Shown: positions 28,323 through 36,123 of the stretch, piece after piece | Layout of the letters: every line of letters begins with the position of its first letter | Position numbering within the stretch: the first letter of the stretch is position 1 | From: JALYXI01 sp963795835 | Lineage (GTDB): Bacteria; Acidobacteriota; Terriglobia; Bryobacterales; Bryobacteraceae | DNA: 64,000 nucleotides | Reading direction: 5' to 3' | Assembly: GCA_963795835.1 (NCBI GenBank) | Contig: CAWCJC010000001.1 | Span: 1-64,000 of the forward strand | The notes under the pieces: model-generated | The model's database searches: none | The model's input: the letters and a program-made list of their open reading frames with translations, nothing else | What the model was told of the DNA's origin: nothing | Translations under genes and position numbers: made by a program

Positions 28323-30316
28323 TAGGTTTCTGCCACCGCGGCGGAACTTTCCGCTTTGTATTCTCGACACAGCCGTTCGTACTCGGCATTCTTTTCGTAA
28401 GTGTCGTAATCGTCTAACAGTTCCTCGCCGTTCAGAATCTCGCGCGTTGCGAACCAATGGAACCCATCCGGAGAAGCGATATTGGGCCGTGAAGAATGAT
28501 TGAAGAACTGAGTGTCTCCCTGTGGATAGAGAATTCTTCCCTCCCAGCAGAAGCAATGATTCAGGAAGTCGGCTGCCGCCTGCGTTCCGGATTCCCGGGC
28601 GAGAGTATGCACCATGTCCGCCGATGCGGGCACGCACGCGCCTTCCTCGAATTCCCAAACCAGGCGACCCTTCTCAATATCTTCGAAAGCAGTCACCCCG
28701 AGTCCTTTAGACGGAATCGGTCTCACCCGGTAAGGAACACGGAAGCCGAGCGATCTGTTTGGGTTTCGCAGGCAGCTTTCCAGCCTCGCAAGGTTGGCTA
28801 CCAGGTCCGCGCCCGACTGGATCACATCGGAAAGGAGTTCGCGAAGATTCCGTGGAGAAGAGCGCGCGGAGAGAACGCAAACGCGCACGCAGGCTTCTCC
28901 GGCAATTTCTGTGGGCGCAAGCAGCACGCGTCCCCGGGAGTTGATGTCGTCCACCAGCCAGTGCACCACTTCGGTCCGTGAAAGGCCCGCGAATATTCTC
29001 TTGAGACGGAAATTTAAGGTCGAGAGCTTCGGGCCGGAAACCAGTTCGAAATCACCGGCTTCGCGGATCGCATTCGCGAGCCAGCCAACTGCGTCCAGGC
29101 ACCAGTCCAGGTGCTTTGCGAAAGCATCCGGGCCGTAGGCAGCCAGTGGCAGCCACACCTGAGCGCCGCGGGCCTCGCGCGTCAGTTCAATTCCCAGATC
29201 GGAGATGTTGGCCACCTCGTATGCGCCTGCTCCCGCCGGGGGCAGGTAAGCCCCGCCCATGCGAAAAGCCTGGTGCAGATTGGTTTCGTCCCGCACCATC
29301 AGCATCCCTACGCCGTACGGCACCTGCAGCGCCTTATGCGGGTCAAGCGCCACCGAGTCGGCCTGTTCGATTCCACGCAGAACGTGACGGCCACGCTGTG
29401 TCAGACCGAAGAACCCACCGAAACATGCATCCACGTGCACCCATAACCCGCCTACGGATCGAGCCAGGTCAGCCAGGGCCAGCAGATCGTCAGTGGAACC
29501 GGTGTTGGTTTCCCCGCCCACTGCCACGATAACTCCAGCGCCCCGGCCATCGCCCATCCTGCTTGTCAGTTCATTGCCGAGAGCCTTCAGGTTAAGTGTG
29601 CCGGCTTCATCGCACCCAATCCTGATGATCTTCTCCCGTCTGATGCCCAACAACGACAGGGCTTTGTGGATACAGTAGTGCACGTGGCCGGGGATAAAGA
29701 AGAAAACCTCGTCCGGCGCAACTCTGGCGCGCTTCGCGGATGTCTGCCTAGCAACATGCAGCGCTAGCGTATTGGCAACGCTTCCTCCGCTGGTGAACAC
29801 TCCGCCACTCCCGTCCGGCCAACCTAATACGCTGCCGGCAACCCAATCGAGGACGCTACGCTCAAGAGCCGCAAATTGGGGAGAGGTGGGCATCCACGTC
29901 AGACCCGGATTGATCGACGTACACACAAACGCCGCCAGTGCGCTCGCAGGGAGAGCCCCCGTGGGAGCATACGCGAACATCCCGCCGTGGCGGTCTTCGG
30001 TGCCGGCATCGCGAGAACAATCGAGCAACCGGCAAAGCGCGGCTTCGAGACCTCTGGCAGGAATGGCACCCCCCACCGCGAGGCTAGCCCGCGCTGCCTC
30101 CCATTGCTGCGTCGCCGCCTGACGCGCGACTGCCGATCCGCTTGTGATCCAGCTTTGCGCCGGCGTCGCCGTCTGTCTGAGCGGGCCCTCAAACCGTGTT
30201 TCATCCGCTACGAATCCGGCCGCCAGAGCCGTGAGCCTAACGAACTCATTGCGCAGCGAGGCGTTGCCTTCGCAGGTCGCTCGCGATGGAACCGGAGGGC
30301 CACTCTGGCGGGGCAT
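28313..30316 (-). CDS. Group II PLP amino-acid decarboxylase fused to a C-terminal SET domain
   Basis: Residues about 20-505 form a pyridoxal-phosphate decarboxylase of the aromatic-amino-acid/glutamate type: TSGGSVANTLAL binds phosphate, the Asp of HVDACFGG (about 296) contacts the pyridine N, and Lys328 in ALDPHKAL is the Schiff-base lysine. Residues about 522-655 are a SET domain: PSKGLGVTAFEDIEKG, FFNHSSRPN and GEELLDDYDTYE. No stop or frameshift separates them. The combination is not one I know. It would make an amine and carry a methyltransferase on the same chain, either self-regulating or modifying a nearby protein. It follows a formate/nitrite-type transporter by 39 bp and faces another SET gene. 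Its exact start is uncertain. Confidence 0.85.
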   Translation of the reverse strand: MPRQSGPPVPSRATCEGNASLRNEFVRLTALAAGFVADETRFEGPLRQTATPAQSWITSGSAVARQAATQQWEAARASLAVGGAIPARGLEAALCRLLDCSRDAGTEDRHGGMFAYAPTGALPASALAAFVCTSINPGLTWMPTSPQFAALERSVLDWVAGSVLGWPDGSGGVFTSGGSVANTLALHVARQTSAKRARVAPDEVFFFIPGHVHYCIHKALSLLGIRREKIIRIGCDEAGTLNLKALGNELTSRMGDGRGAGVIVAVGGETNTGSTDDLLALADLARSVGGLWVHVDACFGGFFGLTQRGRHVLRGIEQADSVALDPHKALQVPYGVGMLMVRDETNLHQAFRMGGAYLPPAGAGAYEVANISDLGIELTREARGAQVWLPLAAYGPDAFAKHLDWCLDAVGWLANAIREAGDFELVSGPKLSTLNFRLKRIFAGLSRTEVVHWLVDDINSRGRVLLAPTEIAGEACVRVCVLSARSSPRNLRELLSDVIQSGADLVANLARLESCLRNPNRSLGFRVPYRVRPIPSKGLGVTAFEDIEKGRLVWEFEEGACVPASADMVHTLARESGTQAAADFLNHCFCWEGRILYPQGDTQFFNHSSRPNIASPDGFHWFATREILNGEELLDDYDTYEKNAEYERLCREYKAESSAAVAETYQS

Positions 30317-30359
30317 CTTTGTCTTTGGTCGAGTCAGTTGGCGCTTGGGGCTTGCTCAT
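30246..30359 (-). CDS. Possible small ORF coupled to the transporter stop
   Basis: A 37-residue frame whose ATG overlaps the TGA of the formate/nitrite-type transporter (ATGA), which suggests coupling. It starts MSKPQAPTDSTKDKDAPP and is polar, without a recognised domain. It overlaps the first 71 bases of the decarboxylase-SET frame, so one of the two starts may be wrong. Alternative: it is the natural N-terminal extension of the decarboxylase lost by a frameshift. Confidence 0.3.
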   Translation of the reverse strand: MSKPQAPTDSTKDKDAPPEWPSGSIASDLRRQRLAAQ

Positions 30360-31204
30360 CTGGTTGTTCCTTCCGGCAATTCTTGCTGGTCCTTGCCGGC
30401 AACCACCTGCCCGTGATTCAGAGCGGAAACCAGAGTCACGCCGCCGATGATGTTGCCGATGAGCGTCGGAACGAAGTAGCCCCCCATAAACGAAATCCAC
30501 GTCTTTACTCCGGTCAGCACCAGGAAGAGCACCTCCACCGAACCGGCAACGATGTGGGTCAGCCCCGCAAGCCCCACGACATAGGTGAGCGTGACAATGA
30601 TTGCGAAGCGGCCTGTTTCGATCGCCGCGTTCATCCACACCACCATGGCGATAAGCCATCCGGCGAACACGCCTCTTAGGATCGCGGCCCCGAAACCTAC
30701 ATCAGCGGCGTCTCTGGCCAGTTGCGCCAAAGCATCCTGCACGGCTGGTTTCATCACGGGCGTGTTGCCCAGAACCCAGGCAAACAGGTGCGCACCCACC
30801 AAATTTGCTGACAACACGATAGCCCAAAGACGCATCACCGCGAACAGGGTCTTCCTGTCGCGCCTGGAAAGCAGGGGAATGATCACGGTCAGCGTGTTTT
30901 CTGTAAACAGTTGTTGCCGGCCAATGATTACGAGGAGGAATCCGAACGGGTAGCCCAGAGATACGACCAGGGGCCGCCAGGGCGTGTCTGGCAGGTGAGC
31001 TCGAAGAAGCCCTTCCGCCAGGAAAGAAAATCCCATGCACATGCCTGCCGCCAGCCCTGACCAAGCCAGTGCCGCGGCTGGCCGCTCCAGTTCCTCATCG
31101 CCGTCCTTGCGAATGGCTCCGTGGACAACCACCGCACTGACGGTGGTCCGTTCCTCGGCTTCGTGTTCCTGTTCCTGGTCAAGCTGCGGAGTGGCGTCTT
31201 GCAT
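30356..31204 (-). CDS. Formate/nitrite transporter (FNT) family protein
   Basis: An inner-membrane channel of the FocA/NirC/YfdC family, 282 residues. An acidic cytoplasmic N-terminus (about 1-45) is followed by six helices. Typical features are GFSFLAEGLL, the helix-breaking segment QLFTENTLT in the second half helix, NLVGAHLFAW, and the last-helix motif PTLIGNIIGG. FNT members pass formate, nitrite, hydrosulfide or small weak acids. It is upstream of and probably co-transcribed with the decarboxylase-SET gene, which may connect it to pH or CO2/bicarbonate balance; that link is inference. Confidence 0.88.
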   Translation of the reverse strand: MQDATPQLDQEQEHEAEERTTVSAVVVHGAIRKDGDEELERPAAALAWSGLAAGMCMGFSFLAEGLLRAHLPDTPWRPLVVSLGYPFGFLLVIIGRQQLFTENTLTVIIPLLSRRDRKTLFAVMRLWAIVLSANLVGAHLFAWVLGNTPVMKPAVQDALAQLARDAADVGFGAAILRGVFAGWLIAMVVWMNAAIETGRFAIIVTLTYVVGLAGLTHIVAGSVEVLFLVLTGVKTWISFMGGYFVPTLIGNIIGGVTLVSALNHGQVVAGKDQQELPEGTTR

Positions 31205-31613
31205 CCACTCGCAGTCTAGCGGACTCGGCAGCGCTTCTCTCTTGGCCGGTCCGCCTTCCGATCCGAGTTGGGAATGAGTGCAGATATATTATCTGATCCC
31301 CTCAACCCGACTGGGTCTTTGTTGAAGGTCTATTCTGCTGATTTTGCTCAAGTACTCGGTGGAGCCCGATCCGAACTGGTATTTGAGAGAGCATGGTTCG
31401 GAACAATCAAGGAAGGCGAATCTGACTAGGCGCCATCCGTTTCATTCGTTAGCGCAATCCAGAATGAAGTAACGGCGAAACCAACTACACGGATTCTGCT
31501 TGGCACTTCCGTAAAGATCGTGGCCGTGCCCATCCGTGCCGTCCCTGGGAAGCTTTTCAAACTCCTCACGCTGATAACGCGCAAATTGCGCACAGCCGGT
31601 AAATCCGTAACTC
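31205..31613. other. Intergenic region left of the island boundary
   Basis: I see no convincing gene here. It holds the FNT gene promoter at its left end and chromosomal sequence leading into the 55-bp tRNA-like repeat that marks the island edge. Small frames in both strands have no recognisable domain. Confidence 0.4.
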
Positions 31614-31668
31614 ATTGAAAACATGGAGCGGGAGACGAGAATCGAACTCGCAACCAACAGCTTGGAAG
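31614..31668 (-). repeat. Left copy of a 55-bp direct repeat containing a tRNA-Gly(UCC) 3' fragment (putative att site)
   Basis: On the minus strand this reads as the 3' part of a tRNA: loop CTTCCAA with anticodon TCC, a GCGAG-TTCGATT-CTCGT T-arm, the acceptor strand CTCCCGC, discriminator T and encoded CCA. The matching 5' half is absent. The same 55 bases occur without a mismatch at 61048-61102. This is the pattern left when an element integrates at the 3' end of a tRNA gene and carries a copy of that end. A repA-like gene starts about 208 bp to the right. Confidence 0.8.
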
Positions 31669-31772
31669 ATTGTCGCTCAATTGAAAATAAAGAACAAGTG
31701 CGTTCTTGGGCGTTTTATCCTGACCTTTAGAATCACTGAGTTTCACGCCGTCCTTCTCATTTGCGCGTTTTT

Positions 31773-31790
31773 GGAGTAAACGGAGTAACG
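31773..31790 (+). repeat. Double GGAGTAA motif, left arm
   Basis: Two GGAGTAA units at 9-bp spacing lie between the left boundary repeat and repA. A copy with one mismatch is found in reverse orientation at 60990-61007, just inside the right boundary repeat. The inverted placement at both ends resembles arm-type recombinase sites, though it could also be a replication-initiator site. Confidence 0.45.
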
Positions 31791-31875
31791 CTGAATTAGC
31801 CAACTTCGTCCTCCTCTACCTTCCTATTTTCGACTGCCTTACCCCGCTCAGGAAGAGCGCTGTCAGGAGTCTAAC

Positions 31876-32844
31876 ATGGCGAGTTGTGTCCCAAGTTCAC
31901 GATCCCCCGGCGATGGTTTTCTGCACGTTGGCGTTCTCGCTTGGAGCAGCCATCCGGAACTGTTCGTTTCTAAGCAAAGTCTCAAGAAAGCGGATGTCGT
32001 CGCGGCTATTCGGCTTAAAAGGGAGTCGTGCACCCAAAGCCTGGGTTTCGCGTCCCGGCCATTTGTTCTATGCGGTTTGCCGATACGACAGCCGAAGGCA
32101 GGCGTGCTGCTCCACGAACGTCGGAACGGACGCTTTCATTTGCAGATCACCGGCCACCCCAGCTTCGGATTGCCCTGGGGCCAGGATCGTCTGGTGCCTC
32201 TGTTTCTTGCGACATTGGCTATTCGACAGAAAACGCAAACCATCACGTTCAAAAGCGCCGCCGAAATGCTGGACACTTTTGGGATGCAGCAAGGCGGGTC
32301 GCAGTACCGCCGGCTTATTGCCGCTTTTCAACGTGTGTTCGGCGCGACTATATTTTTTGGTACGGAAACACAACGGAAGGCGTCGGTGTTCCACCAGACT
32401 CGTTTCAGCTTTATGAGCGAAGCACGCATCTGGTACAACCGCGACCTGGATCAGCAGACACTCCCCGGTGACTGCCAGAACACAATTGTTCTGAGTGACG
32501 AGTTCTATGAGGAGATCACAAGCCATCCAATACCAACCGACCTGGAAGCGGCAAAAGCGCTTTCTTGCGCTCCCGCTGCGCTGGATCTGTTCACCTGGCT
32601 CACCTACCGTTGTTACACGGCAGACGGGCCACAGCGTATCCCTTTGTTCGGCGAATTAGGACTGATTCATCAGCTCGGAAACGCCGAATACTCGAGACCG
32701 AGAAAGTTTCGCGAAAAGCTCGAACGATGGCTCGATCTCGTACGGGTACTCTGGCCAGAATGCCCAGCTAAGACCAGCAGCGATGGATTGTATCTTGTGA
32801 TTGAGCGGGCGTTTGCGATTCGACCCTCGATGCCATCAATTTGA
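31876..32844 (+). CDS. RepA-like plasmid replication initiator (left copy)
   Basis: A 322-residue protein resembling the plasmid-encoded RepA C-terminal family: SFGLPWGQDRLVPLFLATLA with a following SAAEMLDTFGMQQGGSQYRRLIAAFQRVF helix-turn-helix-like segment, and a distal ALDLFTWLTYRCY / PRKFREKLERWL region. It is clearly paralogous to the gene at 61264-62232 with the same length. Its 3' end plus 150 bp downstream is repeated at 41605-41879. It points into the island from the left tRNA-like repeat. The presence of a replication initiator suggests that the island originated as, or can excise as, a plasmid. Confidence 0.75.
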   Translation: MASCVPSSRSPGDGFLHVGVLAWSSHPELFVSKQSLKKADVVAAIRLKRESCTQSLGFASRPFVLCGLPIRQPKAGVLLHERRNGRFHLQITGHPSFGLPWGQDRLVPLFLATLAIRQKTQTITFKSAAEMLDTFGMQQGGSQYRRLIAAFQRVFGATIFFGTETQRKASVFHQTRFSFMSEARIWYNRDLDQQTLPGDCQNTIVLSDEFYEEITSHPIPTDLEAAKALSCAPAALDLFTWLTYRCYTADGPQRIPLFGELGLIHQLGNAEYSRPRKFREKLERWLDLVRVLWPECPAKTSSDGLYLVIERAFAIRPSMPSI

Positions 32845-32997
32845 GCTAGCGCCGTATAGTGGATTGGAGCATTTGCGAAAGCCATCCCGCAATCAGCATC
32901 GGACCGGAGCTTGGTAAAGTGCGCTTACCCAAAACAAGTACGCGGTAAAAAGGTAAGTGCGTGCGTGTTACTGAAGTTGAACTTGCCACTTTCCGAT
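32726..32997 (+). repeat. repA 3'-end repeat, copy 1
   Basis: The last 120 bases of repA and 150 bases after it recur with a few substitutions at 41605-41879. The part downstream of the gene contains a conserved TTTACCGCG-like stretch on the minus strand and no ORF. Conservation past the stop codon shows that the repeat is a DNA duplication and not just a protein domain. Confidence 0.8.
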
Positions 32998-33232
32998 AAC
33001 GCCGTGTTTTGGGCCGCACGGTAAAGGCTAACGACAAGGCAGGGGTGAGGGCGTTACTTACTCGCCAACCTCCGTGTAGCCGACGTTCTAGGAGCGATCG
33101 GACGCAACCGCATTCTTTCAGGGATTATGCAGATTTCTGCAGCTTGCGCTGTAGGTGGTCTACTTCTGTGTCTCCGATCAAGGATCTTGAAGATGTCTTG
33201 GTCGCGGCCGGTTTGCATTAACATAGTTCATC
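32998..33232. other. Intergenic region between repA repeat and cupin gene
   Basis: No gene recognised. A possible leftover of rearrangement after the repA repeat; the cupin promoter should lie in its right part. Confidence 0.35.
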
Positions 33233-33772
33233 ATGCGTGAGCAAATTCTTTCCAGGTGGGCATTCGTAAGAGCTAGCCTACTTTCTATGCCCGCTCTCCT
33301 GGTAGCGCAGCACCGGCAAAAAAAAGGCCAGCTAGTGCCAGCCGGTAAGGATAATCTTCACGAAACACACACTTTGGGCTACAGCAAACTTTTCTTCGAG
33401 GTCTCTTCCGCAGATACAGGAGGAGGTCTGTTTGCCATGGAACATGACAACCTGGGAAGAGGAGGACCGTACCGGCATCTCCATCCCGCACAGGACGAGT
33501 GGTTATACGCGATGGCTGGAGAGTTTCGCGTGGAGATTGGAGATCAAAAGTTGACGCTTAAGCCCGGGGATTCGGTTCTGATGCCCAGGGAGATTCCTCA
33601 TGTCTGGGCGCAGATTGACGAACATCCAGGCAAACTCCTGATTGCGTTTACGCCTGCCGGAAAAATGGAAGAGTTTTTCCGCGATTTCGGGAAAACCGGC
33701 AAGCTACCTACCGATGCCAGTGTCGTCGGAACATACGGGTTGGAGAGGGTCGGGCCCCCACTGGCCATCTGA
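33233..33772 (+). CDS. Cupin-domain protein, probably exported
   Basis: A hydrophobic N-terminal segment (FVRASLLSMPALLVAQ) precedes a single cupin barrel. Motif 1 includes the metal-ligand set GGPYRHLHPAQDEWLYAMAG (His-x-His and Glu) and motif 2 is PGDSVLMPREIPHVW with the last His. A metal ion is therefore likely. The length, 179, fits small single-domain cupins. Function is not deducible; related proteins bind or isomerise small molecules such as flavonoids, sugars or quinones. It stands alone and faces the TetR gene convergently. Confidence 0.82.
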   Translation: MREQILSRWAFVRASLLSMPALLVAQHRQKKGQLVPAGKDNLHETHTLGYSKLFFEVSSADTGGGLFAMEHDNLGRGGPYRHLHPAQDEWLYAMAGEFRVEIGDQKLTLKPGDSVLMPREIPHVWAQIDEHPGKLLIAFTPAGKMEEFFRDFGKTGKLPTDASVVGTYGLERVGPPLAI

Positions 33773-33962
33773 TTCGATCCAAATCTTAGTATTGACCGAC
33801 ATTCCGACGACTGTCTTTGCGAGTCCCGACAGTCCGCAGATCCTGTTTGGATCACGCGTAATCCAGAGACCGACATCAATTTGGAGTGAGACCGCGATCA
33901 ACCAAGGCACAGCCGATGGCGCTGTGGAATGAGAAGGCGAACCGTTGCCGCGCCTGGAGATA

Positions 33963-33979
33963 GGCGCGCCGGCCGCGCC
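33963..33979. terminator. GC-rich hairpin between convergent genes
   Basis: GGCGCG and CGCGCC form a perfect 6-bp stem around a CCGGC loop in the gap between the cupin and TetR genes, which converge here. There is no U tract, so intrinsic termination is not assured. Confidence 0.3.
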
Positions 33980-34027
33980 GCCGCCCTACCGTGAGGATTG
34001 AGCGTTGTTGTTCTCCGGAGCGGCGGT

Positions 34028-34597
34028 CTACATGTGAGAAGTCAGTTTTTCACGCGCGGCGTCCAGTATTTCGTCAGAAAGCTTGGAATCGGTAACCGCG
34101 CGCGCCAATAGAATCGCTCCAACAAAACTTGCAAACGTCCGAATCGCTTCAGCGCGAGACGAGTCTTTATCCTCGGCATTGATTGTGCCGCTGAGCAGGC
34201 CGAAGATTTTGTCAAGTTCCGATGTGAAAGCCGACCGCACCTGCTCGGATTGCCTCGGCATGTCAGGTGCCAAGGCAGCGATCCCGCAACCGGCGCCGGG
34301 GTTGTCCCGATGCAAGGGCGTCAAATACATCTTCGCCATTGCCTGAACGACACCTTCGTCACTCTCAGAGGCTTTCCCAATTAGAGGTGCGATTTGTCGA
34401 ACGCAACGAACGGTCGCCTCGACGGCAAGCGCGTCTTTTGAATCGAAATGCGCGTAAAATCCCCCGTGCGTGAGATTGGCGGCCTTCATAATCTCGGCTA
34501 CACCGGTTTTGTCCAGTCCACGCTCACGAAAAAGCCGACCCGCTTCATCAAGGATACGATCATGGCGCTCTGCGGTGAGCTCTGGCGGGTATCTCAT
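34028..34597 (-). CDS. TetR/AcrR family repressor (TetR-1)
   Basis: The N-terminal helix-turn-helix reads RILDEAGRLFRERGLDKTGVAEIMKAANLTHGGFYAHFDSKDAL, split here by the usual family pattern; the C-terminal ligand domain contains the GCGIAALAPDMPR segment typical of the group that controls electrophile or short-chain dehydrogenase genes. It is divergent from the SDR gene, and a tandem direct repeat in between is the likely operator for both. TetR-3 and TetR-4 in this window have similar C-terminal motifs (CGCPVAALSGDVAR, WCAMAALGPDISR), suggesting one subfamily. Confidence 0.9.
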   Translation of the reverse strand: MRYPPELTAERHDRILDEAGRLFRERGLDKTGVAEIMKAANLTHGGFYAHFDSKDALAVEATVRCVRQIAPLIGKASESDEGVVQAMAKMYLTPLHRDNPGAGCGIAALAPDMPRQSEQVRSAFTSELDKIFGLLSGTINAEDKDSSRAEAIRTFASFVGAILLARAVTDSKLSDEILDAAREKLTSHM

Positions 34598-34627
34598 AAA
34601 AAGTTCCTCCCCTTCTTGACAGTATGC

Positions 34628-34670
34628 ATGATGATCGTCATACTTACAAATATGATGATCGTCATACTTA
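34628..34670. promoter_or_regulatory. Tandem 19-bp operator repeat for TetR-1
   Basis: ATGATGATCGTCATACTTA occurs at 34628-34646 and again at 34652-34670, a 24-bp period of just over two helical turns. Each unit contains the near-palindrome TGATGATCGTCA. The location between the divergent TetR and SDR starts fits an autoregulated operator. Confidence 0.7.
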
Positions 34671-34701
34671 AATTTGGTTGTCAGTTGACGAGGAACTTTT
34701 A

Positions 34702-35514
34702 ATGCCCAAGACCACTGAAAAGAAAGTCGCCATTGTTACTGGATCATCATCCGGAATCGGACGCGCGATCGCAGAATTGCTTGCAACCAGAGGCTATCAA
34801 GTATTCGGCTTCTCTCGTCGCTCTGTTAGTGCCGGGTTCACCTCTATTCAGGTGGATGTTCGCGATGACGATTCCGTTAGGCAAGGTGTCGAACAAGTGC
34901 TGTCGAGGGCGGGGCGTATCGACGCTTTGGTAAACGCTGCTGGCTATTCCATCGTTGGCGCGGTGGAAGAGAGCAGTTCCGCTCAAACGCAGGCCCTTTT
35001 TAATACAAATGTCTTTGGCACGATCCGCGTTACGCGGGCGGTTTTGCCAGCAATGAGGGCGGCCAGATCGGGACGCGTAATCAACATTGGCTCGGTGGTG
35101 GGCTTTCTCCCGGCACCGTTCATGGGTATTTATTCGGCGACAAAGCACGCAATCGAGGGCTACACCGAATCTCTCGATCACGAGATCCGGAATTTCGGCG
35201 TTCGGGCAATCGTCATCGAGCCTGGGTTCACCCGCACCGAGATCGGTAACGCATCGGAGCGCGCCGATTCCCTAATCGATCAGTACAGTCAGGCCTCCGC
35301 CGCCGGATATCGTCTGATCGGCGATTCGATTGAGAAGGGCATGCCCGCAAGCGCTGTCGCTCAAGTCACGGTGGCTGCGATTGAAAACCCGAAGCCCAAG
35401 TTGCGTTACCCGGTAGCCTCTCAAGACCGCCTGCTCAGCCGGCTTCGGCGCTGGATGCCTGCGGGGGTATTCGATAAGAGTCTCCGCAAACAATTCCAGC
35501 TCGATCTTTCGTGA
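34702..35514 (+). CDS. Short-chain dehydrogenase/reductase (SDR)
   Basis: A classical SDR: TGSSSGIGRAIAEL dinucleotide motif, NAAGYS (NAG-like), the catalytic Ser in INIGSVVGF and the catalytic YSATKHA (Tyr-x3-Lys). It is about 270 residues. ATG 34702 is preferred, with GAGGA upstream; a GTG-type start at 34678 would lie in the promoter. It is the target of the divergent TetR-1. Related proteins reduce ketones or aldehydes with NADPH; the natural substrate is unknown. It heads a rightward run through the quinone oxidoreductase and isochorismatase genes. Confidence 0.9.
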   Translation: MPKTTEKKVAIVTGSSSGIGRAIAELLATRGYQVFGFSRRSVSAGFTSIQVDVRDDDSVRQGVEQVLSRAGRIDALVNAAGYSIVGAVEESSSAQTQALFNTNVFGTIRVTRAVLPAMRAARSGRVINIGSVVGFLPAPFMGIYSATKHAIEGYTESLDHEIRNFGVRAIVIEPGFTRTEIGNASERADSLIDQYSQASAAGYRLIGDSIEKGMPASAVAQVTVAAIENPKPKLRYPVASQDRLLSRLRRWMPAGVFDKSLRKQFQLDLS

Positions 35515-35574
35515 CGGAAGAAGCCGGGAATCTGATGACGCGTGGGTTGGCCCACAAACAAATAGGAGCACGCA

Positions 35575-36076
35575 TTGGAACAAATTATTGTTGATACGGC
35601 TGTTAAATCCTGGGATGGCGTTGTCGGCCCGCTGAACGAGACCTTCTCGGCCTTTTCGAAGGAGGAGATGTATGGGGAGATCGCTCCAGGCCGGAATCGA
35701 GTGATTTACATTCTCGGTCACCTGACGGCAGTAAACGATTGGATGCTACCGACGCTCGGGTTCGGCGAAAGGCTTTATCCCGAACTGGAGGAATTATTTC
35801 TTTCCAAGCCGGACCGCTCTAGCGAGAATTTGCCAGAGCCCACTGCGCTACGTCGGCAATGGGCTGAGGTTAAACGATTCAGTTCGCAGGAAACTTGTTG
35901 AGCTGCCAAGGGAGGGTTGGCTCGCGGCCCATGCCACAGTTTCTCCTCAAGATTTTGCGGCCAACCCTCTGCGAAACCGCCTTAGTGTTCTCAACAACCG
36001 GATTGGCCACATGTGGTTTCACCTCGGCCAGCTCGCATTACTTCCGAAAAAGAAGCCCAATATTAAACCCGACTAG
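35575..36076 (+). pseudogene. DinB-family protein, frameshifted
   Basis: From TTG 35575 (AGGAG upstream) the first 100 residues fit a DinB four-helix protein (RNRVIYILGHLTAVNDWML holds the first metal-ligand His). The frame then ends at 35901. The C-terminal half is present in another frame, with NPLRNRLSVLNNRIGHMW and HLGQLALLPKKK carrying the last His ligands, and ends in TAG at 36074-36076. One extra base near 35880-35890 explains this. DinB proteins are metal-binding and include bacillithiol/mycothiol-dependent transferases. The protein as read would lack its last helix. Confidence 0.7.
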
Positions 36077-36123
36077 CAACAATTCTCGGACGTCGAACCT
36101 AACCTTAGAAACAGGAGAAAAAA

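Noticed and set aside
31442..31803. Small minus-strand ORFs around the left tRNA fragment
   Set aside because: They read through the tRNA-like sequence (RVRFSSPAP-type artefact) and lack domains.
34628..34670. A short CRISPR array
   Set aside because: Only two 19-bp units with a 5-bp gap between divergent genes; this fits an operator, and no cas gene is nearby.
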